A DNA stretch of 64,000 nt from VAZQ01 sp963763365 (GTDB lineage Bacteria; Pseudomonadota; Alphaproteobacteria; Rhizobiales; Xanthobacteraceae), in NCBI GenBank assembly GCA_963763365.1, contig CAVXOE010000014.1:62001-126000 (forward strand), written 5' to 3'. A program made the translations under genes and the position numbers. Numbering within the stretch: the stretch's first letter is position 1; every line of letters starts with the position of its first letter. Positions 9,103 to 18,379 of the stretch are shown here, one piece after another. Under the pieces are notes generated by a model. It was not told the origin of the DNA, made no database searches, and saw nothing but the letters and a program-made list of their open reading frames with translations.

Positions 9103-10368
9103 TCACGCGGCGGCGGGATGCCGCCGCGTTCCTTCCAGTTCGCGCACTACCTCCTCGAAGCGGTCGAGCGCCCAGTCGAGGTCCTCGCGCGAAATCGTCA
9201 GCGGCGGCGCCAGCCGCACGACGGTCTGGTGCGTCTCCTTCGAGAGCACGCCCTTCGTGAGCAGCCGCTCGCACGCCTCGCGCGCGGTCGCGAACTCCGG
9301 ATTGATCTCGGCACCGGCCCACAGGCCGCGGCCGCGTACGTCCTTCAGCGCTGGGCTCTTGACCGCGCGCAGCCGTGCGAGCATGTGCGCGCCGTCGATG
9401 CGGCTCTTTTCCACGAGCCGCTCGTCGCGCATCACGTGCAGCGCTTCGAGGCCCACAGCCGCCGCCAGCGGATTGCCGCCGAAGGTCGAGCCGTGCGAGC
9501 CCGGCGTGAACACGTTCATGAGTTCGCGCTTGCCGACGAAGGCCGACACCGGCAGCACGCCGCCGCCCAGCGCCTTGCCGAGGATCAGCCCGTCCGGCCG
9601 GATGCCCTCGTGCTCGAAGGCGAACCACTTGCCGGTGCGGCCGAGCCCCGACTGCACCTCGTCGAGGATGAGCAGCACGTTGTGCGCGTCGCAGATGCGG
9701 CGCAGGCCCGCGAGGAAGCCGTCGGGCGGCACGATGATGCCGGCCTCGCCCTGGATCGGCTCGATCAGCACGGCCGCGGTTTCGGGCGTGATCGCACGCT
9801 CGACCGCATCGAGATCGCCGAACGGCACCGCCTTGAAGCCCGGCGTGAACGGGCCGAAGCCGTCGCGATAATCCGGCTCGGTCGAAAACGACGTGACCGT
9901 GGTGGTGCGGCCGTGGAAGTTGCCGGCAGCGACGATGATCTCGGCCTTGTCCTTGGCGATCCCCTTGACGCGGTAGCCCCAGCGGCGCGCGGCCTTCACG
10001 GCGGTCTCGACCGCCTCGGCGCCGGTATTCATGGGGACGACGGCATCGAGCCCGGTGAGCCGGCAGATTTCGGCGAGGAACGGCCCGAGCTGGTCGCTGT
10101 AATAGGCGCGCGACGGCACCGCCAGGCGGTTCGCCTGCGCGGTCAGCGCCGCGAGGATGCGCGGATGCGCGTGGCCGAGGCTCACGGCCGAATAGGCGCT
10201 CATCATGTCGACGTAGCGCTTGCCGGCGATGTCCCAGAGGTACGAGCCCTCGCCGCGCGTCAGCACGACCGGCAGCGGCGCGTAGTTCGGCGCCGAGTGG
10301 CGGGTCTCGAGTTCGATCGCCCGCTCGGGGCGGCTCTCGCGATGAAAGGTGCGGTCGATGGCGTTCAT
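9103..10368 (-). CDS. rocD: Ornithine aminotransferase (ornithine-oxo-acid transaminase)
   Basis: PLP enzyme of class III aminotransferases: ornithine plus 2-oxoglutarate to glutamate semialdehyde plus glutamate. 421 residues. PLP-binding NTGAEAVETAVK, aspartate in LILDEVQSGLGRTG and the Schiff-base Lys in LILGKALGGG are all present. ATG 10368 is preceded by AGGAG about 8 nt upstream, and the MNAIDRTFHRE start matches family proteins; the longer frame to 10512 has no support. It is the first gene of a two-gene operon with the ADI-fold hydrolase, giving arginine to ornithine to glutamate semialdehyde. Confidence 0.93.
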   Translation of the reverse strand: MNAIDRTFHRESRPERAIELETRHSAPNYAPLPVVLTRGEGSYLWDIAGKRYVDMMSAYSAVSLGHAHPRILAALTAQANRLAVPSRAYYSDQLGPFLAEICRLTGLDAVVPMNTGAEAVETAVKAARRWGYRVKGIAKDKAEIIVAAGNFHGRTTTVTSFSTEPDYRDGFGPFTPGFKAVPFGDLDAVERAITPETAAVLIEPIQGEAGIIVPPDGFLAGLRRICDAHNVLLILDEVQSGLGRTGKWFAFEHEGIRPDGLILGKALGGGVLPVSAFVGKRELMNVFTPGSHGSTFGGNPLAAAVGLEALHVMRDERLVEKSRIDGAHMLARLRAVKSPALKDVRGRGLWAGAEINPEFATAREACERLLTKGVLSKETHQTVVRLAPPLTISREDLDWALDRFEEVVRELEGTRRHPAAA

Positions 10369-10560
10369 GGCACACTGCTCCTGATGGTGGGAATTTAGGG
10401 CAGCAGTGCTGACGTGTGCGGCGGAAGGCGCCCGCCCGGACGGCGGTTTCGGCGGCGGGGAGGGCGCGGCGCGACAGAAACGGCGGTGGGGGTGCGGCAC
10501 GGCCTCATGCAACTGCTGCTGGCGTCATGCCTGCCTCGCGGTGCACGCCGGCCTCACTCC

Positions 10561-10696
10561 GCCTCATCCTGAGGGCGGCCACCGATGCCGGGTTTACCCG
10601 ACATCGGAAAGTGGCCGCATCTCGAAGGATGGGGCGGCCACCGAACTTGCGGCCATGCTTCGAGACGGATGCTACGCGTCCTCCTCAACATGAGGC
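10561..10696. repeat. Nested palindromic repeat, GCCTCATCCTGAGG...CCTCAACATGAGGC family
   Basis: Outer arms resemble the bradyrhizobial intergenic element with CCTCATCCTGAGG, TCTCGAAGGATG and CATGCTTCGAGACG blocks. Inside lie a GCGGCCAC/GTGGCCGC pair and the hairpin CCGATGCCGGG-TTTA-CCCGACATCGG (10583-10607, one mismatch). It fills most of the 10369-10776 gap between rocD and the glycosyltransferase block; I see no gene in that gap. Confidence 0.75.
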
Positions 10697-10776
10697 CGGG
10701 AGGGAGCATAGGGCCGGGTGAGTCCGTCGCGTCGCGTCCATATCCGTCGACGTGACAATGCCCACAACGGCTCTTC

Positions 10777-11817
10777 TCAGTCGCGCGCCCGCGACAATGC
10801 GGTGCGGATCATCCGCAGTGGCTGAGTAAACCGCCAAGAGCGGCTATTCGTGATCGCATCCCGCTGTATTTCCAGCGTGCGGCACTTCAGTTCGAGTTCG
10901 CTGGCCCTGGCCTTGTAATCCTCAAGCTCCATCGCAAGTCGTTGTTGGCTTTGTTCGAGCGTGACACGCGCGTTGCGGTTAGCGAGCCAGCGCTCCACGT
11001 CCGAAAAGACCATGCGATCGGAAAACACCGCCCCAAACCCATGCCGCTCAAATAGCGAGTCAAGAAACGAATCCTTTGGCGGCCCAAGCTCGCGCGGAAT
11101 TCCAGCGTCGCGCCATTGCTCGTGGAACAGATGCAAGAACCACGACCCGGCGCACTTGGCTTGGATTTCTTCACGGTAGTTCGGATCGAAAAGCTTGACG
11201 ACCTCAATGCCGGAAATCGGATAAGCCGTTTGTGAAGGCAAGACGTGCGTGGTCAGGTCATGCTCTCGAATGAGCCTTGTCCAAAGTAGCGGACCAATTT
11301 CGCCCCACTGCACGTCGCCTCGCGCGGCCAACGTGCTCTGCGCGACGAGTTCGTCAAGGATTGCATGTGGATGAGGAAAGAAAAGCACGCCAACATAGAC
11401 CAGCCCGCCCTGCGGGGCGGCCGCAACGAAAATATCATCTTGCGGCACATCGGTGCGCAAGAGCACGACATCAAGATCGACCCACCAGCCGCACAGCTTC
11501 TGCAGCAGCGCTTGCCGAAAGAGATCCGAGTGGAGTGCCGGGCTTCCCTTGCCGAATCCCGAACGGTAGTGGCGGATTTCATCTGCGGGCAGAATGTCAC
11601 GAGCATCGCGATGAACAACCCAATCCGGTACGCCAAGCTCCTTGTCGTAGGTGAAGATCTCGACCCGATGGCCATGGTCGACAAAACTCCGCAGGCACAG
11701 AAGCTGGTAAGGACCGAGAACGGGACCGTGCCAGAATGTGCGGAACGTGGCCTGACGTGACTTTTTTTTGCTATTGTCCACATTCGAGAGGCCAGTTACC
11801 ATATTCCTTCGCCCCAA
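10777..11817 (-). CDS. Glycosyltransferase with DXD motif (Gly_transf_sug type) and C-terminal coiled coil
   Basis: 346 residues. An N-terminal FRTFWHGPVLGPYQLLCLRSF strand-helix is followed by the donor-binding GWWVDLDVVLL (Asp114-x-Asp116), typical of capsular/mannosyl transferases of the Gly_transf_sug family. Residues ~285-325 (LEQSQQRLAMELEDYKARAS...) form a coiled coil ending in SRSWRFTQPLR, a tail often seen in polysaccharide-cluster glycosyltransferases. No signal peptide. ATG at 11817 or 11802 (MVTGL) are both possible starts. It diverges from the next glycosyltransferase gene with only 27 bp between starts. Confidence 0.8.
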   Translation of the reverse strand: MGRRNMVTGLSNVDNSKKKSRQATFRTFWHGPVLGPYQLLCLRSFVDHGHRVEIFTYDKELGVPDWVVHRDARDILPADEIRHYRSGFGKGSPALHSDLFRQALLQKLCGWWVDLDVVLLRTDVPQDDIFVAAAPQGGLVYVGVLFFPHPHAILDELVAQSTLAARGDVQWGEIGPLLWTRLIREHDLTTHVLPSQTAYPISGIEVVKLFDPNYREEIQAKCAGSWFLHLFHEQWRDAGIPRELGPPKDSFLDSLFERHGFGAVFSDRMVFSDVERWLANRNARVTLEQSQQRLAMELEDYKARASELELKCRTLEIQRDAITNSRSWRFTQPLRMIRTALSRARD

Positions 11818-11844
11818 AGCTCGCTCTGCGTGTAGTTCTGCGGA

Positions 11845-12825
11845 ATGTTCGGTATATTCATACTCGCCAACGATGCTTTTATTCCGTGGCTTGAACCGTT
11901 CCTGGTCTCGCTACGGACTCGCAATCCGGCCGTCCCGATCGTTCTAATTCCCTACGACGATAATTGTACTGAAGCAGTGCGGGTGGCGAAACGCCACGGG
12001 TGCGAAACGCTCGACATGGATCTGGCGCCTTATGACAAGATCGGCTTTGCATTTCACCCGAACGACCCTACGGCCGCCCACATCTATCGCAAACTTGCGA
12101 TCTTCGACGGTCCGTTATCGACTTTTCTCTACCTGGATATTGACCTGATCGTTGCGACCGATCTCCGCTACATCCAAAGCGCGCTTTCGAGAAATGACTA
12201 CGACATATGTTTTTATCGCACCGCAATGCCTGGACGGAACTTTACCGATCATCGTCAAGTGGAACTCAAGACACGCCATTCTGCGCTTGGCACACTTGGC
12301 TTCAACGCTGCGTTCATCGCATCCTCTCGCGGTGCGCTCAACCTTGCCAAGATTTCCGCCATAGCGCGTGAGCAAAAGACGCTCGCACGCCTTCTGGGGC
12401 CGGCTCGCGAGCAGGCTCTGCTCAATTATTGTGTTGCCGCCTATGGCCTGCGAACCGTGACTCTGCCGTCGCTGATGCCGGAACTCTCTTACTGCTGGGA
12501 CTCGTTTCTCGATATCCGCTGGGACGCCGATGCCAAGTGCTATCGCACCGGTCCGGATTGCCCGCGCTGGGAAGGGCTCGACGAGATACTTTACGGCCGC
12601 GAGGGCCCCGTTGCTGGCAAGATCGTTCCAATGATCCATTGGGGAGGGCATGGTCGTCCGTTGCCGCGAATGCATAACTTCGCCGTCTGGAACCGCTTTG
12701 CCCGATGGCCCGACGCCTCACGCGTCGCCGATGGATTCGGGCGGGGTAGCCAAAAGCCACTGTCTACCATAAATTCAGGTTCGGACGTTTTGGCGATACA
12801 GCCCGTTGTCGCAATGGCGGAATAA
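11845..12825 (+). CDS. GT-A-fold glycosyltransferase-like protein
   Basis: 326 residues. It opens FGIFILANDAFIPWLEPFLVSL, a first strand/helix of nucleotide-diphospho-sugar transferases, and carries STFLYLDIDLIV with a DXD pair (Asp98, Asp100). IVPMIHWGGHGRP near the C-terminus resembles the second metal-binding His of GT8-like enzymes. Donor and acceptor cannot be read from the sequence. Codon use looks less GC-biased than in flanking genes. The radical SAM gene follows on the same strand 111 bp later. Confidence 0.7.
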   Translation: MFGIFILANDAFIPWLEPFLVSLRTRNPAVPIVLIPYDDNCTEAVRVAKRHGCETLDMDLAPYDKIGFAFHPNDPTAAHIYRKLAIFDGPLSTFLYLDIDLIVATDLRYIQSALSRNDYDICFYRTAMPGRNFTDHRQVELKTRHSALGTLGFNAAFIASSRGALNLAKISAIAREQKTLARLLGPAREQALLNYCVAAYGLRTVTLPSLMPELSYCWDSFLDIRWDADAKCYRTGPDCPRWEGLDEILYGREGPVAGKIVPMIHWGGHGRPLPRMHNFAVWNRFARWPDASRVADGFGRGSQKPLSTINSGSDVLAIQPVVAMAE

Positions 12826-12936
12826 ACGCTACATCGAAGTGCTCGGTCGTTGGTTTCTGGAAAGCTGGTCCATGGCTATCATTTTGCCAATTCAATTTTC
12901 GTCCGGCATCGGAAACATGTGATCCTCCTCGCACCA

Positions 12937-13812
12937 ATGCGTCACACCGACCACACGCCGCCAAACGAGCCAACGCGGCACCTCGATGTCCTCGAATTGC
13001 ATGTGACCCACGCGTGCAATCTGACCTGTGAAAGCTGCTCGCACTACTCAAACCATGGCCATCGCGGCCATGTGAGGCTCTCGGAGGCGGCGCATTGGAT
13101 GAGTTTGTGGAGCCGCCGGTTCACGGTGGGTCAGTTTAGACTTCTTGGCGGCGAGCCGACCATCCATCCCGAACTTCCGGCGTTCGTCGGACTGGTACGC
13201 CGTCATTGGCGGTCGGCGCGCATTCGTATCGTCACGAACGGATTTTTCCTGCATCGGCATCCCGGGCTGCCGGCAACGCTCGCAGCCGATGGTCATGCCG
13301 ACATTGCCGTGTCGGTCCATCACGATGCGCCTGAATATCGCGAGCGGCTAAAGCCGATCTTCGATCTTCTTGCCTCATGGCAGCAGGACCACGGCATCAC
13401 CGTTGATATCAGGGAATCTCACGGCAATTGGACCCGCCGCTATCACGGCTTCGGCCCGACGATGCTGCCCTACCAAGACGGTCTTCCGCGACGAAGCTGG
13501 GAGATTTGCCCCGCCAAATACTGCAAGCAGCTTTTCCAGGGACGGCTCTGGAAGTGCGCCCCTCTCGCCTATCTGCAATTGCAGAAGGCGAAGTATGATC
13601 TATCCGAAAAATGGGATCCCTATCTCGCCTACCTGCCGCTCAACTCCTCTTGCTCGGATCGCGAACTCGACCAATTCATCGCCCAAGAGGATGAGCCGGC
13701 TTGTGCCATGTGTTCGGCGGAGCGTCGGCGTCTGACACTCCCGGTACCGTTGCCGAAGGTTGCAAAGCCGGACCGGCCGCCAGCGAAAGCCAACGCCAAC
13801 CCCGCAGTCTAG
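12937..13812 (+). CDS. Radical SAM protein with C-terminal cysteine cluster
   Basis: 291 residues. The cluster motif is CNLTCESC (Cys27, 31, 34; CX3CX2C), followed by GGEP (71-74) and the IRIVTNG strand. C-terminal cysteines 191, 196, 207, 239, 256 and 259 resemble a SPASM/twitch-type auxiliary Fe-S site. Such proteins modify peptides, sugars or cofactors; the substrate is unknown. Start: the longer frame begins with TTG at 12850 and reads as non-family sequence, so ATG 12937 (MRHTDHT) is preferred, though its ribosome site is weak; GTG 12919 is also possible. It sits between glycosyltransferase genes. Confidence 0.82.
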   Translation: MRHTDHTPPNEPTRHLDVLELHVTHACNLTCESCSHYSNHGHRGHVRLSEAAHWMSLWSRRFTVGQFRLLGGEPTIHPELPAFVGLVRRHWRSARIRIVTNGFFLHRHPGLPATLAADGHADIAVSVHHDAPEYRERLKPIFDLLASWQQDHGITVDIRESHGNWTRRYHGFGPTMLPYQDGLPRRSWEICPAKYCKQLFQGRLWKCAPLAYLQLQKAKYDLSEKWDPYLAYLPLNSSCSDRELDQFIAQEDEPACAMCSAERRRLTLPVPLPKVAKPDRPPAKANANPAV

Positions 13813-13826
13813 ATCACAGGCAAGGA

Positions 13827-14765
13827 TTAGACCGAGCGGTCGGCCGCGATGCGCTCGAGTATCGTGGTCTTGAGTCGTTGCATGGCGACATTGTCATCAT
13901 CGCGCGATAGAGCGCGAGGCGCGGCTAGAAACCCGTGAAGGAGCATGAGCACGGTCCGGTAGAGACGGCCTCGCATTTTCGAGTTTGGTATTTCGAAACC
14001 TGAAATAAACTGCGTCAGGTCCGGCATGAGGTCCGCGTCGTAGTCGACGCCCAGGCGTGCCCACGATCGGCGCTGGATCGGATCGATTCGCTCGCGCCAG
14101 TTCGGAGGATTGCTTGCCGTAAGTCCACGCGAATTCCGCCGATATCGAACCAGCGTGTCGGGAACATTTTCAGCACGACATATTTCGAGCATTCGCGCCC
14201 ACAGCACATAGTCCTCTGATTGCCTCATTGTCGTATTGTAGCCGCCGACCGCATCAAAGCACGCGCGGCGAAATGCAACCGATGAATGGCAGAAGGGATT
14301 GAGAAACAGGGCATTCCACCGCACTTCGACGTCCGAGACAGGTCCCCGCCAGACACCTTTGGTGCCGCCATCCTCGTCGATTATGGTAGCCCAGCTTCCA
14401 ACCAGACCAAGCCCGGGATCCAGGTCCAATGCCTCGATCAAGCGCGCAAGCCGGGACGGTTCGGAAAAGTCATCCGCGTCCAGGCGGGCGATGATTTCGC
14501 CGCGTGACTGCGAGATTGCCAAATTGGCAGAGACATAGGTGCCGCAGTTCCGATCATTGGTGACAATGCGAATACGCAAATCTTTCGCAGACTGTTGGGC
14601 AAATATCGAATGCTGGCCGGTGCCGTCGTCGACAATAATCAGCTCAAAGTCCGCATAGCTTTGCCGCAAGATGCTTTCGACCGCCGCGTCAATAAACCGA
14701 AGATCATTATATGCAGTCATAATGACCGATACATGCGGGTCGGCGCGACCTCTGAGTATGGTCAT
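13827..14765 (-). CDS. Family 2 glycosyltransferase
   Basis: 312 residues. PHVSVIMTAYNDLRFIDAAVESIL is the GT2 N-terminal strand-helix, IIVDDG the nucleotide-binding Asp, ARLDADD (96-99) the DXD metal site, and QSEDYVLWARML the ED catalytic-base region. No membrane helix is visible, so it is a soluble transferase adding one sugar, probably to a lipid-linked or protein acceptor. GTGAGG precedes ATG 14765; the frame to 14843 overlaps the next gene. It converges on the radical SAM gene with 14 bp between stops. Confidence 0.87.
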   Translation of the reverse strand: MTILRGRADPHVSVIMTAYNDLRFIDAAVESILRQSYADFELIIVDDGTGQHSIFAQQSAKDLRIRIVTNDRNCGTYVSANLAISQSRGEIIARLDADDFSEPSRLARLIEALDLDPGLGLVGSWATIIDEDGGTKGVWRGPVSDVEVRWNALFLNPFCHSSVAFRRACFDAVGGYNTTMRQSEDYVLWARMLEICRAENVPDTLVRYRRNSRGLTASNPPNWRERIDPIQRRSWARLGVDYDADLMPDLTQFISGFEIPNSKMRGRLYRTVLMLLHGFLAAPRALSRDDDNVAMQRLKTTILERIAADRSV

Positions 14766-14775
14766 TATTTGAGCC

Positions 14776-15270
14776 TCACGTCTTCCGCACCAACAAACTC
14801 TCCGGATAGCCGCCGAAGCGGCGCACCGGGCGCAGCGCCACATGGCTGACGATGCGCGCGACGCCGAGATGAGCGTCGTCGATCAGGCCGGCAGTGAGCT
14901 CCTCGTAGTCGACCATGTCGGCGCAGACGAAGCGCGCCACGTAGTCGACGTTGCCGCTCACCTCCCAGCATTCGACCACTTCGTCGAGCGCGCCAAGGCG
15001 CTTCTCAAAACGTCCGCGGTTGGCCTGCTTCTCCAGCACGATCTCGACGAACACGTTGACCGGCCGCGTGAGCGCACGCAGCTCGATCACCGCCTGATAG
15101 CCGCCGATGATGCCGGCCGCTTCGAGCCGCCGCACGCGTTCGAGGCTGGCGCGCGGCGACAGCGCCACCACCTCGGCGAGCTTCTGGTTGGTCATGCGGC
15201 CGTCGCGCTGGAGCGCCGCGAGGATCTTGATGTCGATGCGGTCGAGGGCGGGCGGGCGCTTGGCGGCCAT
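14776..15270 (-). CDS. Lrp/AsnC-family transcriptional regulator
   Basis: 164 residues. The N-terminal winged HTH starts LDRIDIKILAALQRDGRMTNQKLAEVV, with recognition segment SPRASLERVRRLEAAGII, followed by the RAM ligand-binding/oligomerisation domain (VFVEIVLEKQ..., VSGNVDYVARFVC). Family members sense amino acids and often control neighbouring catabolic genes. The stop lies only 10 bp from the GT2 start, so read-through into the glycosyltransferase is possible. The rocD pair lies ~4 kb away, so no target is clear. Confidence 0.92.
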   Translation of the reverse strand: MAAKRPPALDRIDIKILAALQRDGRMTNQKLAEVVALSPRASLERVRRLEAAGIIGGYQAVIELRALTRPVNVFVEIVLEKQANRGRFEKRLGALDEVVECWEVSGNVDYVARFVCADMVDYEELTAGLIDDAHLGVARIVSHVALRPVRRFGGYPESLLVRKT

Positions 15271-15324
15271 GGCGGGAACGTAGCCCGATTCGACCCTGGT
15301 TGGGCAGGCGGCGCGGCTTTTGCC

Positions 15325-16116
15325 TCAGCCGAGCGCGGCGTCGTCGACCGGGACGGTGTAGTTGAGCGGCAGCCGGCCGCCGTCGGCGTAGATGGTCTGC
15401 CCGGTGATGTAGCTCGCGTCGGGGGAGGCGAGGAACACCGCGACCGTGGCGATCTCGTCGGGCTCGCCGACGCGGCCGAGCGGCGTGCGGGCGAGGATGC
15501 GGCGCTTGGCCTCGCGGTCGGTCGCGATGGTCTTGAGGATGTCGGTCATGATCGAGCCCGGGCCGATGGCATTGACGCGGATGCCGTGCGGCGCGAGCGC
15601 CAGCGCCATCACCTTGGTGAGCTGGTCGATGCCGCCTTTCGACACGCAGTAGGGCGTCTGGTTGGGGATCGCCACCACGGCGTTGATCGAGCTCATGTTG
15701 ATGATGGCGCCGGCGGGGCGGCCGGCTTTGACCTGCGCGACCATGCGCTTGGCCGCCGCCTGGCCCGCGAGGAACGCGCCCTTGAGGTTGACGCGCAGCA
15801 CGCGGTCGAAATCGGCCTCCTTCAGATCGAGGAAGTCGGCGGCGTGGATGATGCCGGCGTTGTTGACCAGGATGTCGAGCACGCCGAACTCCGCGACGGT
15901 CTCGTCGATCAGGTGCTCGACTGCGGGCGCATTGCCGACGTCGGCGGCGACGAAGCGGGCGTTGGTGCCGAGCGCCTTGGCCTCGGCTTGTCCGGCCACT
16001 ACATCGACATCCGCGATGACGACGCGCGCGCCCTCCGCGGCGTAACGTTTTGCGATGGCGAGCCCGATGCCGCGCGCCCCGCCGGTGACGATCGCAACCT
16101 TGTCTGCAAGCCGCAT
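15325..16116 (-). CDS. SDR-family NAD(P)-dependent oxidoreductase
   Basis: 263 residues. Cofactor-binding TGGARGIG at residues 11-18, NNAG near 86, catalytic Ser in INMSSINAV and Tyr-x3-Lys in YCVSKGG. Asp after the second strand (VVIADVD) favours NAD over NADP. The C-terminal ADGGRLPLNYTVPV tail is typical of glucose/polyol dehydrogenase-like members, but the substrate is not predictable. It lies 12 bp downstream of the PBP1A gene on the same strand. Confidence 0.88.
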   Translation of the reverse strand: MRLADKVAIVTGGARGIGLAIAKRYAAEGARVVIADVDVVAGQAEAKALGTNARFVAADVGNAPAVEHLIDETVAEFGVLDILVNNAGIIHAADFLDLKEADFDRVLRVNLKGAFLAGQAAAKRMVAQVKAGRPAGAIINMSSINAVVAIPNQTPYCVSKGGIDQLTKVMALALAPHGIRVNAIGPGSIMTDILKTIATDREAKRRILARTPLGRVGEPDEIATVAVFLASPDASYITGQTIYADGGRLPLNYTVPVDDAALG

Positions 16117-16128
16117 GTCACGCTCCGA

Positions 16129-18186
16129 TCAGCGCCGGCCGAAGATGCGGTCGAGGAACCAGCCGTCCATGCCGCGGTCGATCGGCTGCGGCGCGTTGCC
16201 CTGCGCGCCAGCCGGCTGGCCCGGATGATAGCCGCCGACAGACGCCGGGGGCGCGAGTGAGACGCTCGGCGGCTGGCCGACCGATGCGAACGAGGGCGTC
16301 GTGGCGAGGCCGGGCAGCGCGGCGACCGGCACGCCCTGGTGCGCGGCCTTCATGAACCGGCTCCAAACCTCGACCGGCAGTCCGCCGCCGGTCGCTTTCT
16401 TCGTGGGCGAGGAATCGTCGTTGCCGAGCCACACGCCGGTGACGAGGTTGGCGGTGTAGCCGACGAACCAGGCGTCGCGGAAATCCTGGCTCGTGCCGGT
16501 CTTGCCGGCAGCCTGCCAGCCCGGGAGGCTCGCCTTCTGCGCGGTGCCCATCAGCAACGTCTCGCGCATCATGGCGTTCATCATCGCGCCGTGGCGCGGC
16601 TCGATCACCCGCCCGTAGCGCTGCGAGGTGCTGACGAACAGAACCTTGCCGGCGGCGGTGCGCACGCGCTCGATCACGTGCGGGGCGATGGCGTCGCCGC
16701 CGTTGGCGAACGGCGTATAGGCCCCGACCAGCTCGATCAGCGAGACTTCGGAGGTGCCGAGCGCCAGCGAAGCATTGGCGTCGAGCTTCGATGAGATGCC
16801 GAGCCGGTAGGCCGTCCGCGCCACCGAAGCCGCGCCGAACTCCTGGGTGAGCCGCACCGACACGGTGTTGAGCGACATGGCGAGCGCCTGGGTGAGCGTC
16901 ACCGGACCGTAATATTCGCGGCTGTAATTTTCCGGCTTCCAGCCCTTCAGCGCGATCGGCTTGTCCTCGCGCACGCTGTCGGGCGTCAAGCCGGCTTCGA
17001 GCGCGGTGAGATAGACGAACGGCTTGAACGCTGATCCCGGCTGGCGCTTGGCGACGACGGCGCGGTTATACTGGCTCTCGCCGTAGTTCCGCCCGCCGAC
17101 CAGCGCGCGCACCGCGCCGTCGGGCGTCATGGCGACCAGCGCGCCCTGCTGCACGTCGAACTTCGCGCCCTTGAGGGCAAGCTCGTCGACCACCGCCTTC
17201 TCGGCGACCATTTGCAGATTCGAGTCGATCGAAGTCTCGACCACGAGGTCCTGCTCGACACGGCCGACCAGATCGTCGAGCACGTCCATGATCCAGTCGG
17301 CGATGTAGTTGACCGACCCGGCGCCCGCAGGCTTCACCGCATGCGCGGGCGCGATCAGCGCGGTCTTCGCCATCGTCTCGGTGACGAAGCCCGCGTCCAC
17401 CATGGCGGCGAGCACGATCTGCGCGCGCCGCTCGGCGCCGCCGGGGTTGCGGTTCGGCGCCAGCCGCGACGGTGACTTCACGAGGCCTGCCAGCATCGCG
17501 GCCTCGGCGATCTTCACCTGCTTCGCCGGCTTGCCGAAATAGCGCTGTGCCGCGGCCTCGACGCCGTATGCGCCGGCGCCGAAATAGACCCGGTTGAGAT
17601 AGAGCTCGAGAATCTCGTCCTTGCGGAATTTGCGCTCCAGCCACAAGGCCAGCACCGCCTCCTGCATCTTGCGCCAGAGCGTGCGGTCTTGCGTCAGGAA
17701 CAGGTTCTTGGCGAGCTGCTGGGTGATGGTCGAGCCGCCCTGCGACACGCCGCGATGCAGCACGTTCGCCACCACGGCACGCGCCATGCCGACCGGATCG
17801 ATCCCGAAGTGGCTGTAGAAGCGGCGGTCCTCGATGGCGACGAAAGCCTTCGGCAGGTAGGGCGGCAGTTGCTTGATCGGCACGTCGGTGCCGCTCATTT
17901 CGCCGCGCACCGCGAACGGCTTGCCGTCGAGCCCGACGATCTCGATCTTGGGCGGCCGCTTGGGAACCTCGAGTTCCTGGATCGGCGGCAAGGTGGAGGC
18001 CACGTAGGCGAGCGCGCCGACGGCGCCGATCACGCCCCAGACCGCGAGCACCAGGCACCAATAGACCATGCGGCGGATGAGCGAACGGCCGCCGCTGCCG
18101 CGCCCGCCGCGCTTGCGCGGACGTGGCGTGCTGGGACTTGCGTCCGACGCCGGCTCGCGCCGCTCACCGGCCTTCCGTCGCGCCAT
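16129..18186 (-). CDS. Bifunctional class A penicillin-binding protein (PBP1A family)
   Basis: 685 residues; polymerises and cross-links peptidoglycan. A short basic cytoplasmic tail is followed by a single TM anchor (~39-63). The GT51 transglycosylase has catalytic Glu119 in AIEDRRFYSHFG and the GGSTITQQLAKNLFL motif. The transpeptidase has SxxK in PGSAFKPF, SxN in MSLNTVSV and KTGTSQDF. The C-terminus is Pro/Gly-rich and ends MDGWFLDRIFGRR. ATG 18186 is followed by the poly-basic MARRKAGERR leader, common in alphaproteobacterial homologues. Confidence 0.94.
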   Translation of the reverse strand: MARRKAGERREPASDASPSTPRPRKRGGRGSGGRSLIRRMVYWCLVLAVWGVIGAVGALAYVASTLPPIQELEVPKRPPKIEIVGLDGKPFAVRGEMSGTDVPIKQLPPYLPKAFVAIEDRRFYSHFGIDPVGMARAVVANVLHRGVSQGGSTITQQLAKNLFLTQDRTLWRKMQEAVLALWLERKFRKDEILELYLNRVYFGAGAYGVEAAAQRYFGKPAKQVKIAEAAMLAGLVKSPSRLAPNRNPGGAERRAQIVLAAMVDAGFVTETMAKTALIAPAHAVKPAGAGSVNYIADWIMDVLDDLVGRVEQDLVVETSIDSNLQMVAEKAVVDELALKGAKFDVQQGALVAMTPDGAVRALVGGRNYGESQYNRAVVAKRQPGSAFKPFVYLTALEAGLTPDSVREDKPIALKGWKPENYSREYYGPVTLTQALAMSLNTVSVRLTQEFGAASVARTAYRLGISSKLDANASLALGTSEVSLIELVGAYTPFANGGDAIAPHVIERVRTAAGKVLFVSTSQRYGRVIEPRHGAMMNAMMRETLLMGTAQKASLPGWQAAGKTGTSQDFRDAWFVGYTANLVTGVWLGNDDSSPTKKATGGGLPVEVWSRFMKAAHQGVPVAALPGLATTPSFASVGQPPSVSLAPPASVGGYHPGQPAGAQGNAPQPIDRGMDGWFLDRIFGRR

Positions 18187-18379
18187 GTCGGTTCCCGTCG
18201 ATCGACCCCGAGGAGCACCGTAATTTGGGCGATTTAAGGGGGCGTTACCAAAGCGAATGCGCCGTCCGGCCCGCTCTGGCGTCCGCGCCGGAAGATCATT
18301 ATGTCAGGGGGATCAAACCCCGCCCGCAACGTCCGAATTGGGTCATGCGACCCCGCCTTCGCATCGGCCCGTGGTCCAC

